DNA of 45,221 bases from contig CAMPIM010000013.1 in assembly GCA_946886365.1 (NCBI GenBank), positions 1-45,221 on the forward strand, given 5' to 3'. Of this stretch, positions 15,592-23,510 are shown one piece after another; position 1 is the first letter of the stretch; every line of letters starts with the position of its first letter. Under the pieces are notes generated by a model. The model was not told the DNA's origin, made no database searches, and saw nothing but the letters and a program-made list of their open reading frames with translations. The translations under genes and the position numbers were made by a program. The stretch is from an uncultured Novosphingobium sp. (lineage in GTDB: Bacteria > Pseudomonadota > Alphaproteobacteria > Sphingomonadales > Sphingomonadaceae).

Positions 15592-16173
15592 ATGCTCCCA
15601 TCTCATACCATCACTGCATTTACTCCCGTCACCATCAATGCCGGTCATCCGACCGCCAGTGGCGACATTGCGGTCGGCGCTGCCGCGCTGACCGTGAAAG
15701 TCGTCGCCGGACAGGTCAGCTTCGACCTCTCCTCCTGCATCCTGCGGCCCAATCAACCCGCTCAGGAGTTGCTCGCGTGGATCGATGATCGCCTGAGCGA
15801 CGATCAGGCTACCCTGTCAATGTACGGCCCGGGCCGCGTTGTCGAATTACTCAGCCAGCTGCCGGACGTCGTCTATTCCTCCGGCTTCCGCAGCCTGACA
15901 GGCAGGGGTAACCAGCCCATCATCCGCCTTCAGGTCGAAGAAAGAAGGCGCTTCGTCGCCTGGGTCAAGGGCGACATCGACCAGATCGCCGTGGATGCCG
16001 AGATCGATGCGATCGCGACATGGCGGATGACGGTAGCGGCGATCGAACGCAAGAGCGGTCTTGGCAGGGAGTTGGCAACGATTCTCCACGGACATCTGGT
16101 GCAGTGGCTGCGCGACACGGATCGCGCCTCCACCCGCGCGCATGAGCGCAACCTTTCTCCCATCGCTGGCTGA
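15592..16173 (+). CDS. Plasmid protein related to the downstream exonuclease-like gene (copy 1)
   Basis: 193 residues from the ATG at 15592. Not a known family by recognition, but its order of elements follows the protein at 17036: a beta-hairpin (LTVKVVAGQVSFDLSSCIL), then PAQELLAWIDDRLSDDQATLSMYGPGRVVELL, matching DEAEILTAFF...ELVTWGGFHVDLPRML, and later DAEIDAIATWR, matching AEGDVLTTCMI. The first acidic pair (DGE) and the FD-type aspartate are missing, so it should lack nuclease activity. Copy 2 at 16220 shares the LLAWIDDR/LLDWLNDR segment. It follows the relaxase remnant and may be cotranscribed with the next two genes. A CACCG/CGGTG hairpin lies at about 15542-15560. Confidence 0.65.
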   Translation: MLPSHTITAFTPVTINAGHPTASGDIAVGAAALTVKVVAGQVSFDLSSCILRPNQPAQELLAWIDDRLSDDQATLSMYGPGRVVELLSQLPDVVYSSGFRSLTGRGNQPIIRLQVEERRRFVAWVKGDIDQIAVDAEIDAIATWRMTVAAIERKSGLGRELATILHGHLVQWLRDTDRASTRAHERNLSPIAG

Positions 16174-16219
16174 TCCGCCCGCCGCGCCTGCGCGCGCGAC
16201 TCTATCGAAGGATATTCCC

Positions 16220-16878
16220 ATGGAATTGATCGATCTCTCGATCACGCATCGGGGCTTTGCGCTCCATAGTATCGCCATCAGCTTGCGCACCGCAGGCTGC
16301 TGTCACGGCATGCGCCACCGTCCGGATTGCCGGATATTAGCTGGCATAGGCTGCTATCGGTCCAGCCGGACATCGACGGCGGCTTCGGCATAGAAGCCGA
16401 TGCAACTTACCTTCAGCCAGGAGACATCGTCACCGATCTGCTGGACTGGCTGAATGATCGGGTGCCGGACGATGGCGCGATCGTCACCTGGGACAAATGG
16501 TGGCCAGCGGCACGGCGTCTGGCCGCGCTCGCCGATCCGGAACGACATCCCCTCCTGGTGGCGGCGGTGGGCGATACCGCAGGCCGCTGGCGGGAACTGC
16601 CCGCAGCCGACACATGGTATCTGCGTCAGGCCCGCGCGCTACCGGTACCCTGCATCTGCGATGCTGGCGTTCAGGTCGCGGACTGCCACTCGACGGTGCT
16701 CTTGTCGCTGTTGCCGGATGCCGAGATCGCGATCCCGCAACTGAAACAGAAAGCGATCGCTGGCTGGCTGGCCTGGGCGAGGCAGTTTGCCGACTTCGAT
16801 GTGGATCCGATCGCGGCGCGAGCGGTGCACGCGCTGGACAAATGGCGCGCGGCCACGCCGATTTCCGACCAGGACTGA
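16220..16878 (+). pseudogene. Exonuclease-fold relative (copy 2), apparently frameshifted
   Basis: A good ribosome site (AAGGA) precedes an ATG at 16220, but that frame (MELIDLSITHRGFALHSIAI) ends at 16393. The conserved body is read in another frame from about 16327: DISWHRLLSVQPDIDGGFGIEADATYLQPGDIVTDLLDWLNDR, then AIVTWDKWWPAARRLAAL and DFDVDPIAARAVHALDKW. The body aligns with copy 1 and with the exonuclease at 17036 (LSWLVLSD, ELVTWGGFHVDLP, AEGDVLTT). A net frame change is needed between about 16280 and 16330 to join start and body. It may be a true frameshift, a sequencing error, or initiation at 16327. The catalytic acidic residues are not conserved. Confidence 0.55.
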
Positions 16879-16901
16879 TCATCGACTGACGATTTTCACT
16901 G

Positions 16902-16934
16902 CCCCCGGCACGATGCGCCACGTCGTGCCGGGGG
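16902..16934 (+). terminator. Strong hairpin, terminator candidate
   Basis: Perfect 12-bp stem CCCCCGGCACGA / TCGTGCCGGGGG with a 9-nt loop, 24 bases after the stop at 16878. The tail is TCTTCC, so it is at best a weak-tail intrinsic terminator or an mRNA-end stabiliser between copy 2 and the exonuclease gene. Confidence 0.55.
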
Positions 16935-17035
16935 TCTTCCAGCCTCATCGTTTCGCGCACCGATGGCTGAGCTTCAGACGCTGCCGATCAGCTTCGGCCT
17001 CCTGTCAGCGCACCCATCTTTTTGGAGAATATCCC

Positions 17036-17893
17036 ATGCATATCGATCCCGCCCGTGCCTTCAAGGCTGCCTCGCCCCGGTTCATCGTCGTCCTGGATGG
17101 CGAATTTACCTATGATACCGAAGCCCATGCGCGCTACCAGGCGACCGAGCGCTTCGCACCAGACGATCGGCCCACAGGCAAACCGGCAGACGCATCGAAT
17201 GACCCGCGCGTGACGCCGCGCTGGCCGGTCCTTCGCCTCGTCACCCTCTCCTGGCTGGTCCTGTCCGATGCAGGCGATGGCCTGCGTCCTCTTCGGCTCG
17301 AAAGCCGAGGCCTGCCGGAGCAGGATGAGGCCGAGATCTTAACGGCATTCTTTAACGATATGCGGCAGCTCGGCGCGGTTGAACTCGTCACCTGGGGCGG
17401 CTTCCATGTCGATCTGCCGCGCATGCTGATGGCTGCCATGACGTCAGGCCTGCGCGTACCTGACGCCCTGAAGGGCCTGCTCTCACCATGGCGACGGCAC
17501 GAATCCGGCCATCGCGACCTGATGAGCGAGGTTTGCGCGGGAGCCGGTCCCGTCCATCTCGCCGAAGTGGCCGCGCGGTTGTCCATTCCGGTCAAGACGG
17601 TCTGCCGCGCCGACCTCGTGTCGCGGCTGATGGAACATGGTAAATGGTCGTCGGTCCGCGCGGTCGCCGAAGGCGACGTATTAACCACGTGCATGATCCT
17701 CATGCTCTGGCGCGACATGGCGGGCGAAGGCGCCTCGGCGCTCGAAGCAAAAATGCGGCTCACAACCTTCATCGCCGAAAATTGCGCCCACCGGCCCTAT
17801 CACCAAGACTGGCTCGCTTACCGCGACGACACCCTGCGCAACGCCTTCGCGGCCGAAACCGCGCGCATCGGCGCGCTCGCACCAACCATCTGA
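17036..17893 (+). CDS. Predicted 3'-5' exonuclease, PolB-exonuclease-like (DnaQ fold)
   Basis: 285 residues from the ATG at 17036, preceded by TTGGAGAA. Motifs of the predicted PolB-type exonuclease family are in order: ExoI FIVVLDGEFTYD (D21, E23), a strand pair RLVTLSWLVLSD, ExoII ELVTWGGFHVDLPRML (D126), HRDLM (D161) and ExoIII VAEGDVLTTCMILML (D214). All four acidic positions are present. The tyrosine usually four residues before the last aspartate is valine (V210), so activity may be altered. The family trims DNA or RNA 3' ends using two metal ions. It is the last and only catalytically plausible member of three related tandem genes next to a relaxase, so a role in plasmid DNA processing or defence is conceivable but unproven. 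Confidence 0.75.
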   Translation: MHIDPARAFKAASPRFIVVLDGEFTYDTEAHARYQATERFAPDDRPTGKPADASNDPRVTPRWPVLRLVTLSWLVLSDAGDGLRPLRLESRGLPEQDEAEILTAFFNDMRQLGAVELVTWGGFHVDLPRMLMAAMTSGLRVPDALKGLLSPWRRHESGHRDLMSEVCAGAGPVHLAEVAARLSIPVKTVCRADLVSRLMEHGKWSSVRAVAEGDVLTTCMILMLWRDMAGEGASALEAKMRLTTFIAENCAHRPYHQDWLAYRDDTLRNAFAAETARIGALAPTI

Positions 17894-17941
17894 AAGAGAA
17901 GAGAAAATGCCGCCTTGAAAGGGGCGGAAAAAAAGGAAGAT

Positions 17942-17966
17942 CAGGCGGCAGGCCGCCTGGTTAACC
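17942..17966. repeat. Short palindromes after the exonuclease gene
   Basis: CAGGCGGC, AG, GCCGCCTG (17942-17959) followed immediately by GGTTAACC (17959-17966). They lie 48 bp after the exonuclease stop and 28 bp before the next start. There is no T-run. Role unknown. Confidence 0.35.
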
Positions 17967-17993
17967 ATCAATCTCTTGATGAGGACAGATGAC

Positions 17994-18254
17994 ATGATCG
18001 AACTGACCGCACAGCAGCTTGCCGCCCACTACATGGCTGCGACCGCACAACTCCTGACCGGCGAGCCCGGCCGCGAAATGGATCTGGAACGAACCGTCCA
18101 CCTCTGCATCGGTGCGCCGAAAAGCCGCTGCCGAAACGATGGTATCCGGCGCAGCCGCCTCCAGCGAGCTCAAAACAGAGGCGGGGCCGCGAGGTTTAGC
18201 TCTGGCTGCCCCAGCGCGATCACTCATGGCCGTCAGCCGCCCCGCGTCGGGTAG
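17994..18254 (+). pseudogene. 5' stub of a gene cut at the mobile-element/capsule junction
   Basis: An ATG at 17994 with GAGGAC upstream opens MIELTAQQLAAHYMAATAQLLTGEPGREMDLERTVHL. After about 40 residues (near 18115) the frame enters sequence that is the antisense of an rfbD remnant and turns into arginine/glycine-rich nonsense (KSRCRNDGIRRSRLQ). The real 5' part is therefore about 120 bp, truncated by the junction. I do not recognise its family; the spacing suggests it followed the exonuclease gene in an operon. Confidence 0.5.
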
Positions 18255-18299
18255 GCTGGTGATGACCTGCCCCGCCTTGCCGGTGACGGCAATCCTCAT
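18115..18299 (-). pseudogene. rfbD: dTDP-4-dehydrorhamnose reductase, 5' remnant
   Basis: The minus strand from an ATG at 18299 reads MRIAVTGKAGQVITSLPDAG, the nucleotide-binding start of RfbD, and later GPASVLSSLEAAAPDTIVSAAAF, matching the usual (D)PASV...LEAARPDVIVNAAAY. After about 60 residues homology stops at the mobile-element border near 18115. Intact RfbD is about 290 residues. With the rfbB tail just upstream on the same strand, this is the end of a former dTDP-rhamnose operon (rfbB-rfbD). No function remains. Confidence 0.65.
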
Positions 18300-18372
18300 G
18301 CGGCGACCCCGGCGGCAGGCCCAGAAGCAGAAGCCTGTTCAGCCCCAACCTCTGGCCATCATAACGATCTTA

Positions 18373-18500
18373 CTACGGTTTCCACCACCATTCATTGTCG
18401 AGCCCCCAGCGCACCGTCCTCTCGGCGCCGCTGTCAAAATTCTCCTGCGCGCGCCAGCCCAGTTCCGTCTCGAGCCGGATCGCGTCTATGACATGGCATA
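18373..18500 (-). pseudogene. rfbB: dTDP-glucose 4,6-dehydratase, 3' remnant
   Basis: The last roughly 40 codons of RfbB: IDAIRLETELGWRAQENFDSGAERTVRWGLDNEWWWKP then TAG at 18373. This is the RfbB C-terminal signature (IDAxKIxxELGWxP...F..G...TVxWYLDNxxWW). Just upstream the expected RYAIDA is interrupted by an apparent five-base insertion (TATGCCA-TGTCA-TAGACGCG), and beyond 18510 no RfbB sequence is visible. It precedes the rfbD remnant by 73 bp. Seen only as a fossil; the 18510-18657 stretch otherwise holds nothing recognisable. Confidence 0.65.
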
Positions 18501-18657
18501 TTAATATGGGGGATGGCCACCTCTTTTCCCTGACATCGAATTGATGTCTGTGCTTATCACGAGCGGCGATTGACAAGTAGCTGCGTCGCCCGCCCCGGAA
18601 ATGGAGAAAGTCTGGCTTCACCGGAGGATACGGCATGCTACGGGTTTGCCGGACCGT

Positions 18658-19254
18658 TCAGATCCTGCTGCCGAGCAGGCGATCAAGGAAGATCACGCTG
18701 ATCGCATAATTGCCATTTTCACTGATGTGATGGTGGCGCATGTGATGCCGTTTCAGCAACTGCCCCAGCGCGCCGCGCATCGGCCACTGATGGCAAGCAT
18801 AATGGGTCATGTCGTAAATGATGTAGCCTAGGATATAGCCCAGAAACAGCCACGTACCCGCCGCGCCGATCAATGCCGCACACCCTGCCCATACCGATCC
18901 GGAGATCGGAAAGCTGATGATGGGCGGCATCAGGTTGCGCAGCGGATCGTTGGGGGTAACATGGTGATTGCCATGCAGCACGTAGACCACCGACCTGGCC
19001 GGCTCCCACTGCACCTTCCAGTGAAAAAAGTACCGGTGGGCGACGTATTCGAAACAACCCCAAACGGTAAAACCGGCCAGCACCAGTCCGATCGCGACGA
19101 GCGGGCTCGCCGTCCCCCAGCCAAACCAGACGATGAGGCAAAGCGCCACACACCATATCGCAGCGAACCACCGCACAGAGATCACGGTTAGCGCTTCGAG
19201 CCACCTGTTCTGAAACAAGGATTCGCGTTGCGGATTCTGTCCACGTTGATACAT
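18658..19254 (-). CDS. Fatty-acid hydroxylase / sterol desaturase family membrane protein
   Basis: 198 residues with four hydrophobic segments and the histidine clusters of the di-iron membrane hydroxylases: EYVAHRYFFH, HGNHH, HYACHQ and KRHHMRHHH. It ends with FLDRLLGSRI, as in the family. Such enzymes hydroxylate fatty acids or sphingolipid acyl chains, using O2 and reduced carriers. In a sphingomonad, 2-hydroxy fatty acids are abundant in glycosphingolipids, so that is one possible substrate; modifying the lipid anchor of the capsule is another. It is divergent from the SDR gene at 19404 and next to kpsS, which favours a surface-lipid role. The motifs are seen; the substrate is inferred. 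Confidence 0.82.
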   Translation of the reverse strand: MYQRGQNPQRESLFQNRWLEALTVISVRWFAAIWCVALCLIVWFGWGTASPLVAIGLVLAGFTVWGCFEYVAHRYFFHWKVQWEPARSVVYVLHGNHHVTPNDPLRNLMPPIISFPISGSVWAGCAALIGAAGTWLFLGYILGYIIYDMTHYACHQWPMRGALGQLLKRHHMRHHHISENGNYAISVIFLDRLLGSRI

Positions 19255-19403
19255 TGGACAAATCCAAACAGGTTGCGCGCCGCAGTGTCAAGCAAAACAT
19301 GGCGGTTTCGATGGGATGCGGCTTAAGAGTAGAATGGCCCGCAGATCGTGTATTTCCTTAAATTGTAAAACCATTCTGCAGTAATTTGACATGCGGATAG
19401 TTC

Positions 19404-20261
19404 ATGTTGCCGCCTCCGCTTGACGGCTGGCCAAGACTGCGCAATCCATCCGCAATGGTCGAGATGTCGAAGCTGCGGCCCCTCGCCGGCAACCCGCAAA
19501 CCGCCCTGATCGTGGGTGCTTCGGGCGAATTGGGCGGCGCGCTGGCCGAACAGTATGCGCACGTCGGCGCAACTTTGTCCTTGTGGGGCCGGAATGTGCC
19601 CCGACTCGAAGCGACCGCCGCCCGATGCCGCGCGCACGGGGCTGCCGTGCGGATCCGTTCACTCGATCTGGCAGACGTTGATGCCACCATAGCGGCCTTG
19701 ACCGAGGACGACAATCTTGACCGGTTCAGCATCGCCGTGTTTGCCGCCGGTATCGGTGACATCCGCGAGCCGGGAGAACGGGTGGAACGGCCCGATCTTG
19801 TAACCCGCGCTGCGCTCGTCAATTTCATCGCCCCGGCGGCAATGGCGGCCTGCATGGCCGAGCGGATGGCCGCGCGGGGCAACGGCAATATCATCCTCAT
19901 AGGATCCGCAGCCGCATTTCACTCGCTGCCGTTCGCAACCGCCTATACGGGCTCCAAGACTGGCCTTGCGCGATTTGCCGACGGGCTGCGCCTCGCAGTG
20001 CGGCGATATGGTGTCCGGGTCACGCTCGTAGCACCGGGCTTCATCAACACTGCTGCAGCACGCCGCGTGCCGGGTCACCTGCCGTACATCATGCAACCGG
20101 ACGAAGCTGCCCGGCGCATCGTCAAGGCGGCGGCACGCGGACAAGGAATGCTAATCATGCCTTGGCCATTCGCGGCGCTGCGGCTGATTGACCGCGTGCT
20201 TCCACGCTTCCTGCGTGATCGTGTCCTGCTTGCACTCACGCCTCCTGCACTGCGCGATTGA
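19404..20261 (+). CDS. Short-chain dehydrogenase/reductase
   Basis: 285 residues from the ATG at 19404; ATGs at 19455 or 19464 would remove the first 17-20 residues and fit better with family starts. Rossmann motif TALIVGASGELGGALA (about 34-49), an RSLDLAD segment, the NAG equivalent FAAGIG, catalytic Ser in ILIGSAAAF and YxxxK in AYTGSKTGLARFADGLR, followed by VTLVAPGFINT. Classical SDR, NAD(P)-dependent oxidoreductase. The C-terminus PFAALRLIDRVLPRFLRDR is hydrophobic/basic and may touch the membrane. Substrate unknown; it lies between a lipid hydroxylase and an LtaS-like enzyme beside the capsule genes. Confidence 0.8.
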   Translation: MLPPPLDGWPRLRNPSAMVEMSKLRPLAGNPQTALIVGASGELGGALAEQYAHVGATLSLWGRNVPRLEATAARCRAHGAAVRIRSLDLADVDATIAALTEDDNLDRFSIAVFAAGIGDIREPGERVERPDLVTRAALVNFIAPAAMAACMAERMAARGNGNIILIGSAAAFHSLPFATAYTGSKTGLARFADGLRLAVRRYGVRVTLVAPGFINTAAARRVPGHLPYIMQPDEAARRIVKAAARGQGMLIMPWPFAALRLIDRVLPRFLRDRVLLALTPPALRD

Positions 20262-20303
20262 CCGCAATCGCATAGGAGAAATTTGCGGCAATCCCCGCTT
20301 GCT

Positions 20304-21794
20304 TCACCCGTCAGAACCGGAAATGACGCTCACTATGGAGTGATGCAGTTCGGCCGGCGTCATATCCCTGTCGCTCAACCTCCGCCGCAACGAGCGGCCT
20401 TCGGCGTCGAAGCGCACCATAACATAGGGCGTATGACGGTCACCCCCGGGAATGCTCACGCCCGGAATGCTTGGCCGATGATCCCCGAAGAAAACCAGCA
20501 TGGCGGGCCGCCCCAGCATGGCAAGCTTTGCCATCAGCGTCTGGAGCATCGCGTCGCTGTTCCTGACTAAGTGCAGATACCGCCGCACAAGTGCGCCAGA
20601 CAAACCATCGCCATCTTCACCGATCGGGTCTTTGTCTGCGGTCCATGGGCCATGGTTTTCGATGGTGACGGCATAAAGCAAGGTGCGAGCCGAAGCGTTG
20701 CGCGCCTGCGCCACAATTTCCGCAGCCATCGCCGCATCGGTAACGTACCGGCCCTCGCCGGGCGCCGGGGCGGCAAACCCGTCTTCGTCCAGCAGCTCCG
20801 CAAACCCACTGCGCGGCATGATCCGGTCGCGGCCGTAAAAGCGCATATCGTGGGGATGCAGGAACAGGCTGCGCCAGTCCATCGCGCTTAACCGGTTCGG
20901 CAGCGCATGCGATGTCTCCCCCATCGCAGTAAGGAACGGGTCGTAACGCCGGAAGCCCAATGCCTCCTCGCTGCGACCAAACAGCAGCCCATATTCCGTG
21001 CGCATCGTGTAGGCGCCAAATCCGCTCACGTGCAGGCGGCCGCTTTGCCAGGCCGTGGCCCGCGCCGCGGCAAGACCCCGCAGCTCGAGCGAGGGGTTGT
21101 CAAACAGATGCGCCGGATCGGCAAAGGATTCGCACTGGACCACAACGACGATGTCTGGCGGCTCGATCGCCGGGTCGCGATGGCGCTGTGCCGGTGGGAT
21201 CGCCGGCGGATCCTCGCTGTCGCGCCACCGCGACCAGTAGACGAACAGGGTAGGGAGCAGTCCATGACGGCGCACGTCCACATCAGCATCCGGTTCAGTC
21301 ATGATGGCGCGAAACGGCGCGGCACGCAGCGTGAAGCGCAATACCACAAGTCCCCCCGCCGCCATACTCAGCCCAATCATATGGGGCGCAGGCAACCAGA
21401 TAAGCTGCCGGGCAAGGATCGCTAGCGTTGCGACTGCTCCGCCCGCGAGCGCAAGACGCTGCCAAGCCCGCAATGCGGACAGATAGAACTGGGGATGCCG
21501 GAAAACCGCTGCGATAAGGAAAAGATCGGAGAACAGCAGCGGCTCGCCCAGCATCCTGTTCTTTGCGTTGGAAACCACCAGCAGCAGCGTCATAAGCGCC
21601 AGAACGACTACCGCGGAAGCGATATCATTTCCGGTTACCCCCAAGAAAACGCCAAACGCCGCCAATATCAGAAGCGTATGCAGCCACAGCCCCGTTAGGC
21701 TGCGATGATATTGCGACGTGGAAAAATCGGGCCTTGGACGTACCAGCACATCCAGTGCGATCGAACCCGCAAGCGCCGCGGCAAGGGCTAACAC
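20304..21794 (-). CDS. LTA-synthase/OpgB-type sulfatase-fold membrane enzyme
   Basis: 496 residues: about five N-terminal transmembrane helices (residues 1-165) and an extracytoplasmic alkaline-phosphatase-like domain. Catalytic features: IVVVVQCESFADP (first metal glutamate), SGFGAYTMRTEYGLLFG (nucleophilic threonine region), TIENHGPWTADKD and VFFGDHRPSIPG (metal Asp/His). LtaS/OpgB relatives transfer phosphoglycerol from phosphatidylglycerol to glycans, or phosphoethanolamine in related families. Here it may decorate capsule or lipid-linked sugar; this is inferred from location only. It is convergent with the SDR gene (42-bp gap) and divergent from kpsS. Confidence 0.8.
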   Translation of the reverse strand: MLALAAALAGSIALDVLVRPRPDFSTSQYHRSLTGLWLHTLLILAAFGVFLGVTGNDIASAVVVLALMTLLLVVSNAKNRMLGEPLLFSDLFLIAAVFRHPQFYLSALRAWQRLALAGGAVATLAILARQLIWLPAPHMIGLSMAAGGLVVLRFTLRAAPFRAIMTEPDADVDVRRHGLLPTLFVYWSRWRDSEDPPAIPPAQRHRDPAIEPPDIVVVVQCESFADPAHLFDNPSLELRGLAAARATAWQSGRLHVSGFGAYTMRTEYGLLFGRSEEALGFRRYDPFLTAMGETSHALPNRLSAMDWRSLFLHPHDMRFYGRDRIMPRSGFAELLDEDGFAAPAPGEGRYVTDAAMAAEIVAQARNASARTLLYAVTIENHGPWTADKDPIGEDGDGLSGALVRRYLHLVRNSDAMLQTLMAKLAMLGRPAMLVFFGDHRPSIPGVSIPGGDRHTPYVMVRFDAEGRSLRRRLSDRDMTPAELHHSIVSVISGSDG

Positions 21795-22043
21795 TTTGGC
21801 TCTGATCCCTCACTTCACAGGCAGCCGGACGATCATCTCCTGGCCGGACCTACAGGGCTGTAGCGACAATGGAGTTAACTGTCATCCGGGTGAGCACCAT
21901 ATTCGTACATTTTGATCGAGTTTCCTTGCGGTCGATTTTTGCGTCCGCTATCGGAAGAAAGCAAACAGTTTTGGGATGGAAGATGTTGACTGACATCAAG
22001 CATCGAATTAAATCTCGCGGATATCGGGTGAGCGCGCTGATTT
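21795..22043. promoter_or_regulatory. Divergent promoter region between the sulfatase and kpsS genes
   Basis: 249 bp without a gene, becoming AT-rich from about 21900 (TTTTGATCGAG, TTTTTGCG, GTTTTGGGATGG). Both flanking genes start here, so two promoters are expected. I see no clear palindrome or riboswitch. Confidence 0.4.
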
Positions 22044-23324
22044 ATGCGTAACCTCACCCAAACTGCGCTTGAGCAATTGAACTATCCCAAGATTACTGAG
22101 CCTGTGGGAAAAAAGGGCAATATCCTCTTGCTCCAGGGCTTGATGGGGCCGCTTTTCCGGGCACTTGGCAAGGGTCTCATCCGCGCCGGGCACACTGTCT
22201 ACAAAGTGAACTTCAACGGCGGCGACAGGGCTTTCTGGCGACTTCCCGGCGGGATCGATTATCGCGGACCGTTGGCCGATTGGCCGGCGTTCCTGACCGA
22301 CTTGCTTCAGGAAAACAGGATCTCCGACGTCGTCCTGTTCGGAGATTGCCGCCAGCATCACCTTATCGCCACGCAGGTTAGTCGGAATCTGGGCATTCCG
22401 GTGCACGTTTTCGAAGAAGGGTACATCCGCCCGGACTGGGTCACACTTGAACTGGGGGGTGTCAACGGTCACTCGTCCCTTTCGCGCGATCCGGCATGGT
22501 ACCGGACCATGGCGGCCACGCTCCCGCCCGTGCCCGGGCACGCGAAGGTGACATCGTCCTTTCGACGCCGCGCGACCGAAGGGCTGCTCTACAATTGCGC
22601 GGATGTGTTCACGCGGTGGTATTATCCGCACTGGAAAAACCACCGCCCGTGGCCGCCGCTGATCGAAGGCATCGGCTGGCTGCGCAAGCTCAGCCGCCGC
22701 AAACGCAGGGCCAGCGAAAGCGCGCAGCTCGTCTCGAGGCTCAAGCGCACGGACACGCCGTTTTTCCTGTTCCCGCTACAACTCGATTCCGATGCGCAGA
22801 TCCGCCTGCATTCTCCATTCGCGGGAGTGTCCGATGCGATCAAACTCGTGATCGAATCCTTTTCGCGCCACGCTCCGCCGCATATGCGCCTGGTGGTAAA
22901 GGAGCATCCACTCGATAACGGCGTGCGCGACTGGCAGCAGGAAACGGCCGACGTGGCCGGACATTTTGGCGTCGCGGACAGGGTGGATTTCATCTCTTCG
23001 GGCGACATCGTCCCTGTTGCACAGCTGGCTAAGGGGATGGTCACCATCAACAGTACTAGCGGCACACTTGGCCTTGCCATGGGTGTGCCCGTGGTGTGCC
23101 TCGGCCGAGCGGCGTACGACATACCAGACATCACCTGTCAGGATGGACTGGATGCATTCTGGCAAAATCCGGCCCCACCCGACATGGAAACGTTCCTCGC
23201 GTTTCGCCGGGTTCTGATTGACCAGTGCCTTATCCCAGGCGGCTTTTTTTCTGACGAAGGCCTGGAAAAGGTTGTTCGTCACGCCATCGCCCGGCTCGAA
23301 GGGCGGCCGATGTTACAGGAATGA
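22044..23324 (+). CDS. kpsS: Capsule polysaccharide export protein KpsS (beta-Kdo transferase)
   Basis: 426 residues. Family hallmarks in order: NILLLQGLMGPLFRALGKGLIRAGHTVYKVNFNGGD, FGDCRQHHLIATQVSRNLGIPVHVFEEGYIRPDWVTLELGGVNGHS, FLFPLQLDSDAQIRLHSPF, and MVTINSTSGTLGLAMGVPVVCLGRAAYDIP. KpsS adds the first beta-linked Kdo to (lyso)phosphatidylglycerol, starting the lipid-linked poly-Kdo linker of ABC-exported capsules; KpsC extends it. Length is normal for KpsS. It reads away from the sulfatase gene and toward a scar of a kpsC 3' end on the other strand. The AAACTGCGC-type start context lacks a strong ribosome site. Confidence 0.92.
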   Translation: MRNLTQTALEQLNYPKITEPVGKKGNILLLQGLMGPLFRALGKGLIRAGHTVYKVNFNGGDRAFWRLPGGIDYRGPLADWPAFLTDLLQENRISDVVLFGDCRQHHLIATQVSRNLGIPVHVFEEGYIRPDWVTLELGGVNGHSSLSRDPAWYRTMAATLPPVPGHAKVTSSFRRRATEGLLYNCADVFTRWYYPHWKNHRPWPPLIEGIGWLRKLSRRKRRASESAQLVSRLKRTDTPFFLFPLQLDSDAQIRLHSPFAGVSDAIKLVIESFSRHAPPHMRLVVKEHPLDNGVRDWQQETADVAGHFGVADRVDFISSGDIVPVAQLAKGMVTINSTSGTLGLAMGVPVVCLGRAAYDIPDITCQDGLDAFWQNPAPPDMETFLAFRRVLIDQCLIPGGFFSDEGLEKVVRHAIARLEGRPMLQE

Positions 23325-23354
23325 CCAGCTCATCGACGTTCGGCAACTTGGGCA

Positions 23355-23510
23355 TCAGCTTCGCCGCAACAACAGCCGCGCACGGCCTAAAATTTCTCTG
23401 AGCGCGATCCGCACCGTGCGAATATCGGCATGCCCACCAGCTATACGCTCAATCAACAGTTCGGGCTCGCACGGCAAACGTGTCACCGGATCGAGATAGC
23501 GCGGGTATCC
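23355..23510 (-). pseudogene. kpsC: kpsC 3'-end remnant
   Basis: Minus-strand codons GYPRYLDPVTRLPCEPELLIERIAGGHADIRTVRIALREILGRARLLLRRS then TGA. The YPRYLDPVT...CEPE stretch is the C-terminal signature of KpsC, also seen in the intact gene ending at 42920 (YPVYLDPRTSRPCEVEVV). Everything upstream of it is replaced by IS256-family sequence at about 23510. It shows that a kpsC once lay here, convergent with kpsS, and was lost through an insertion sequence. Confidence 0.7.
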
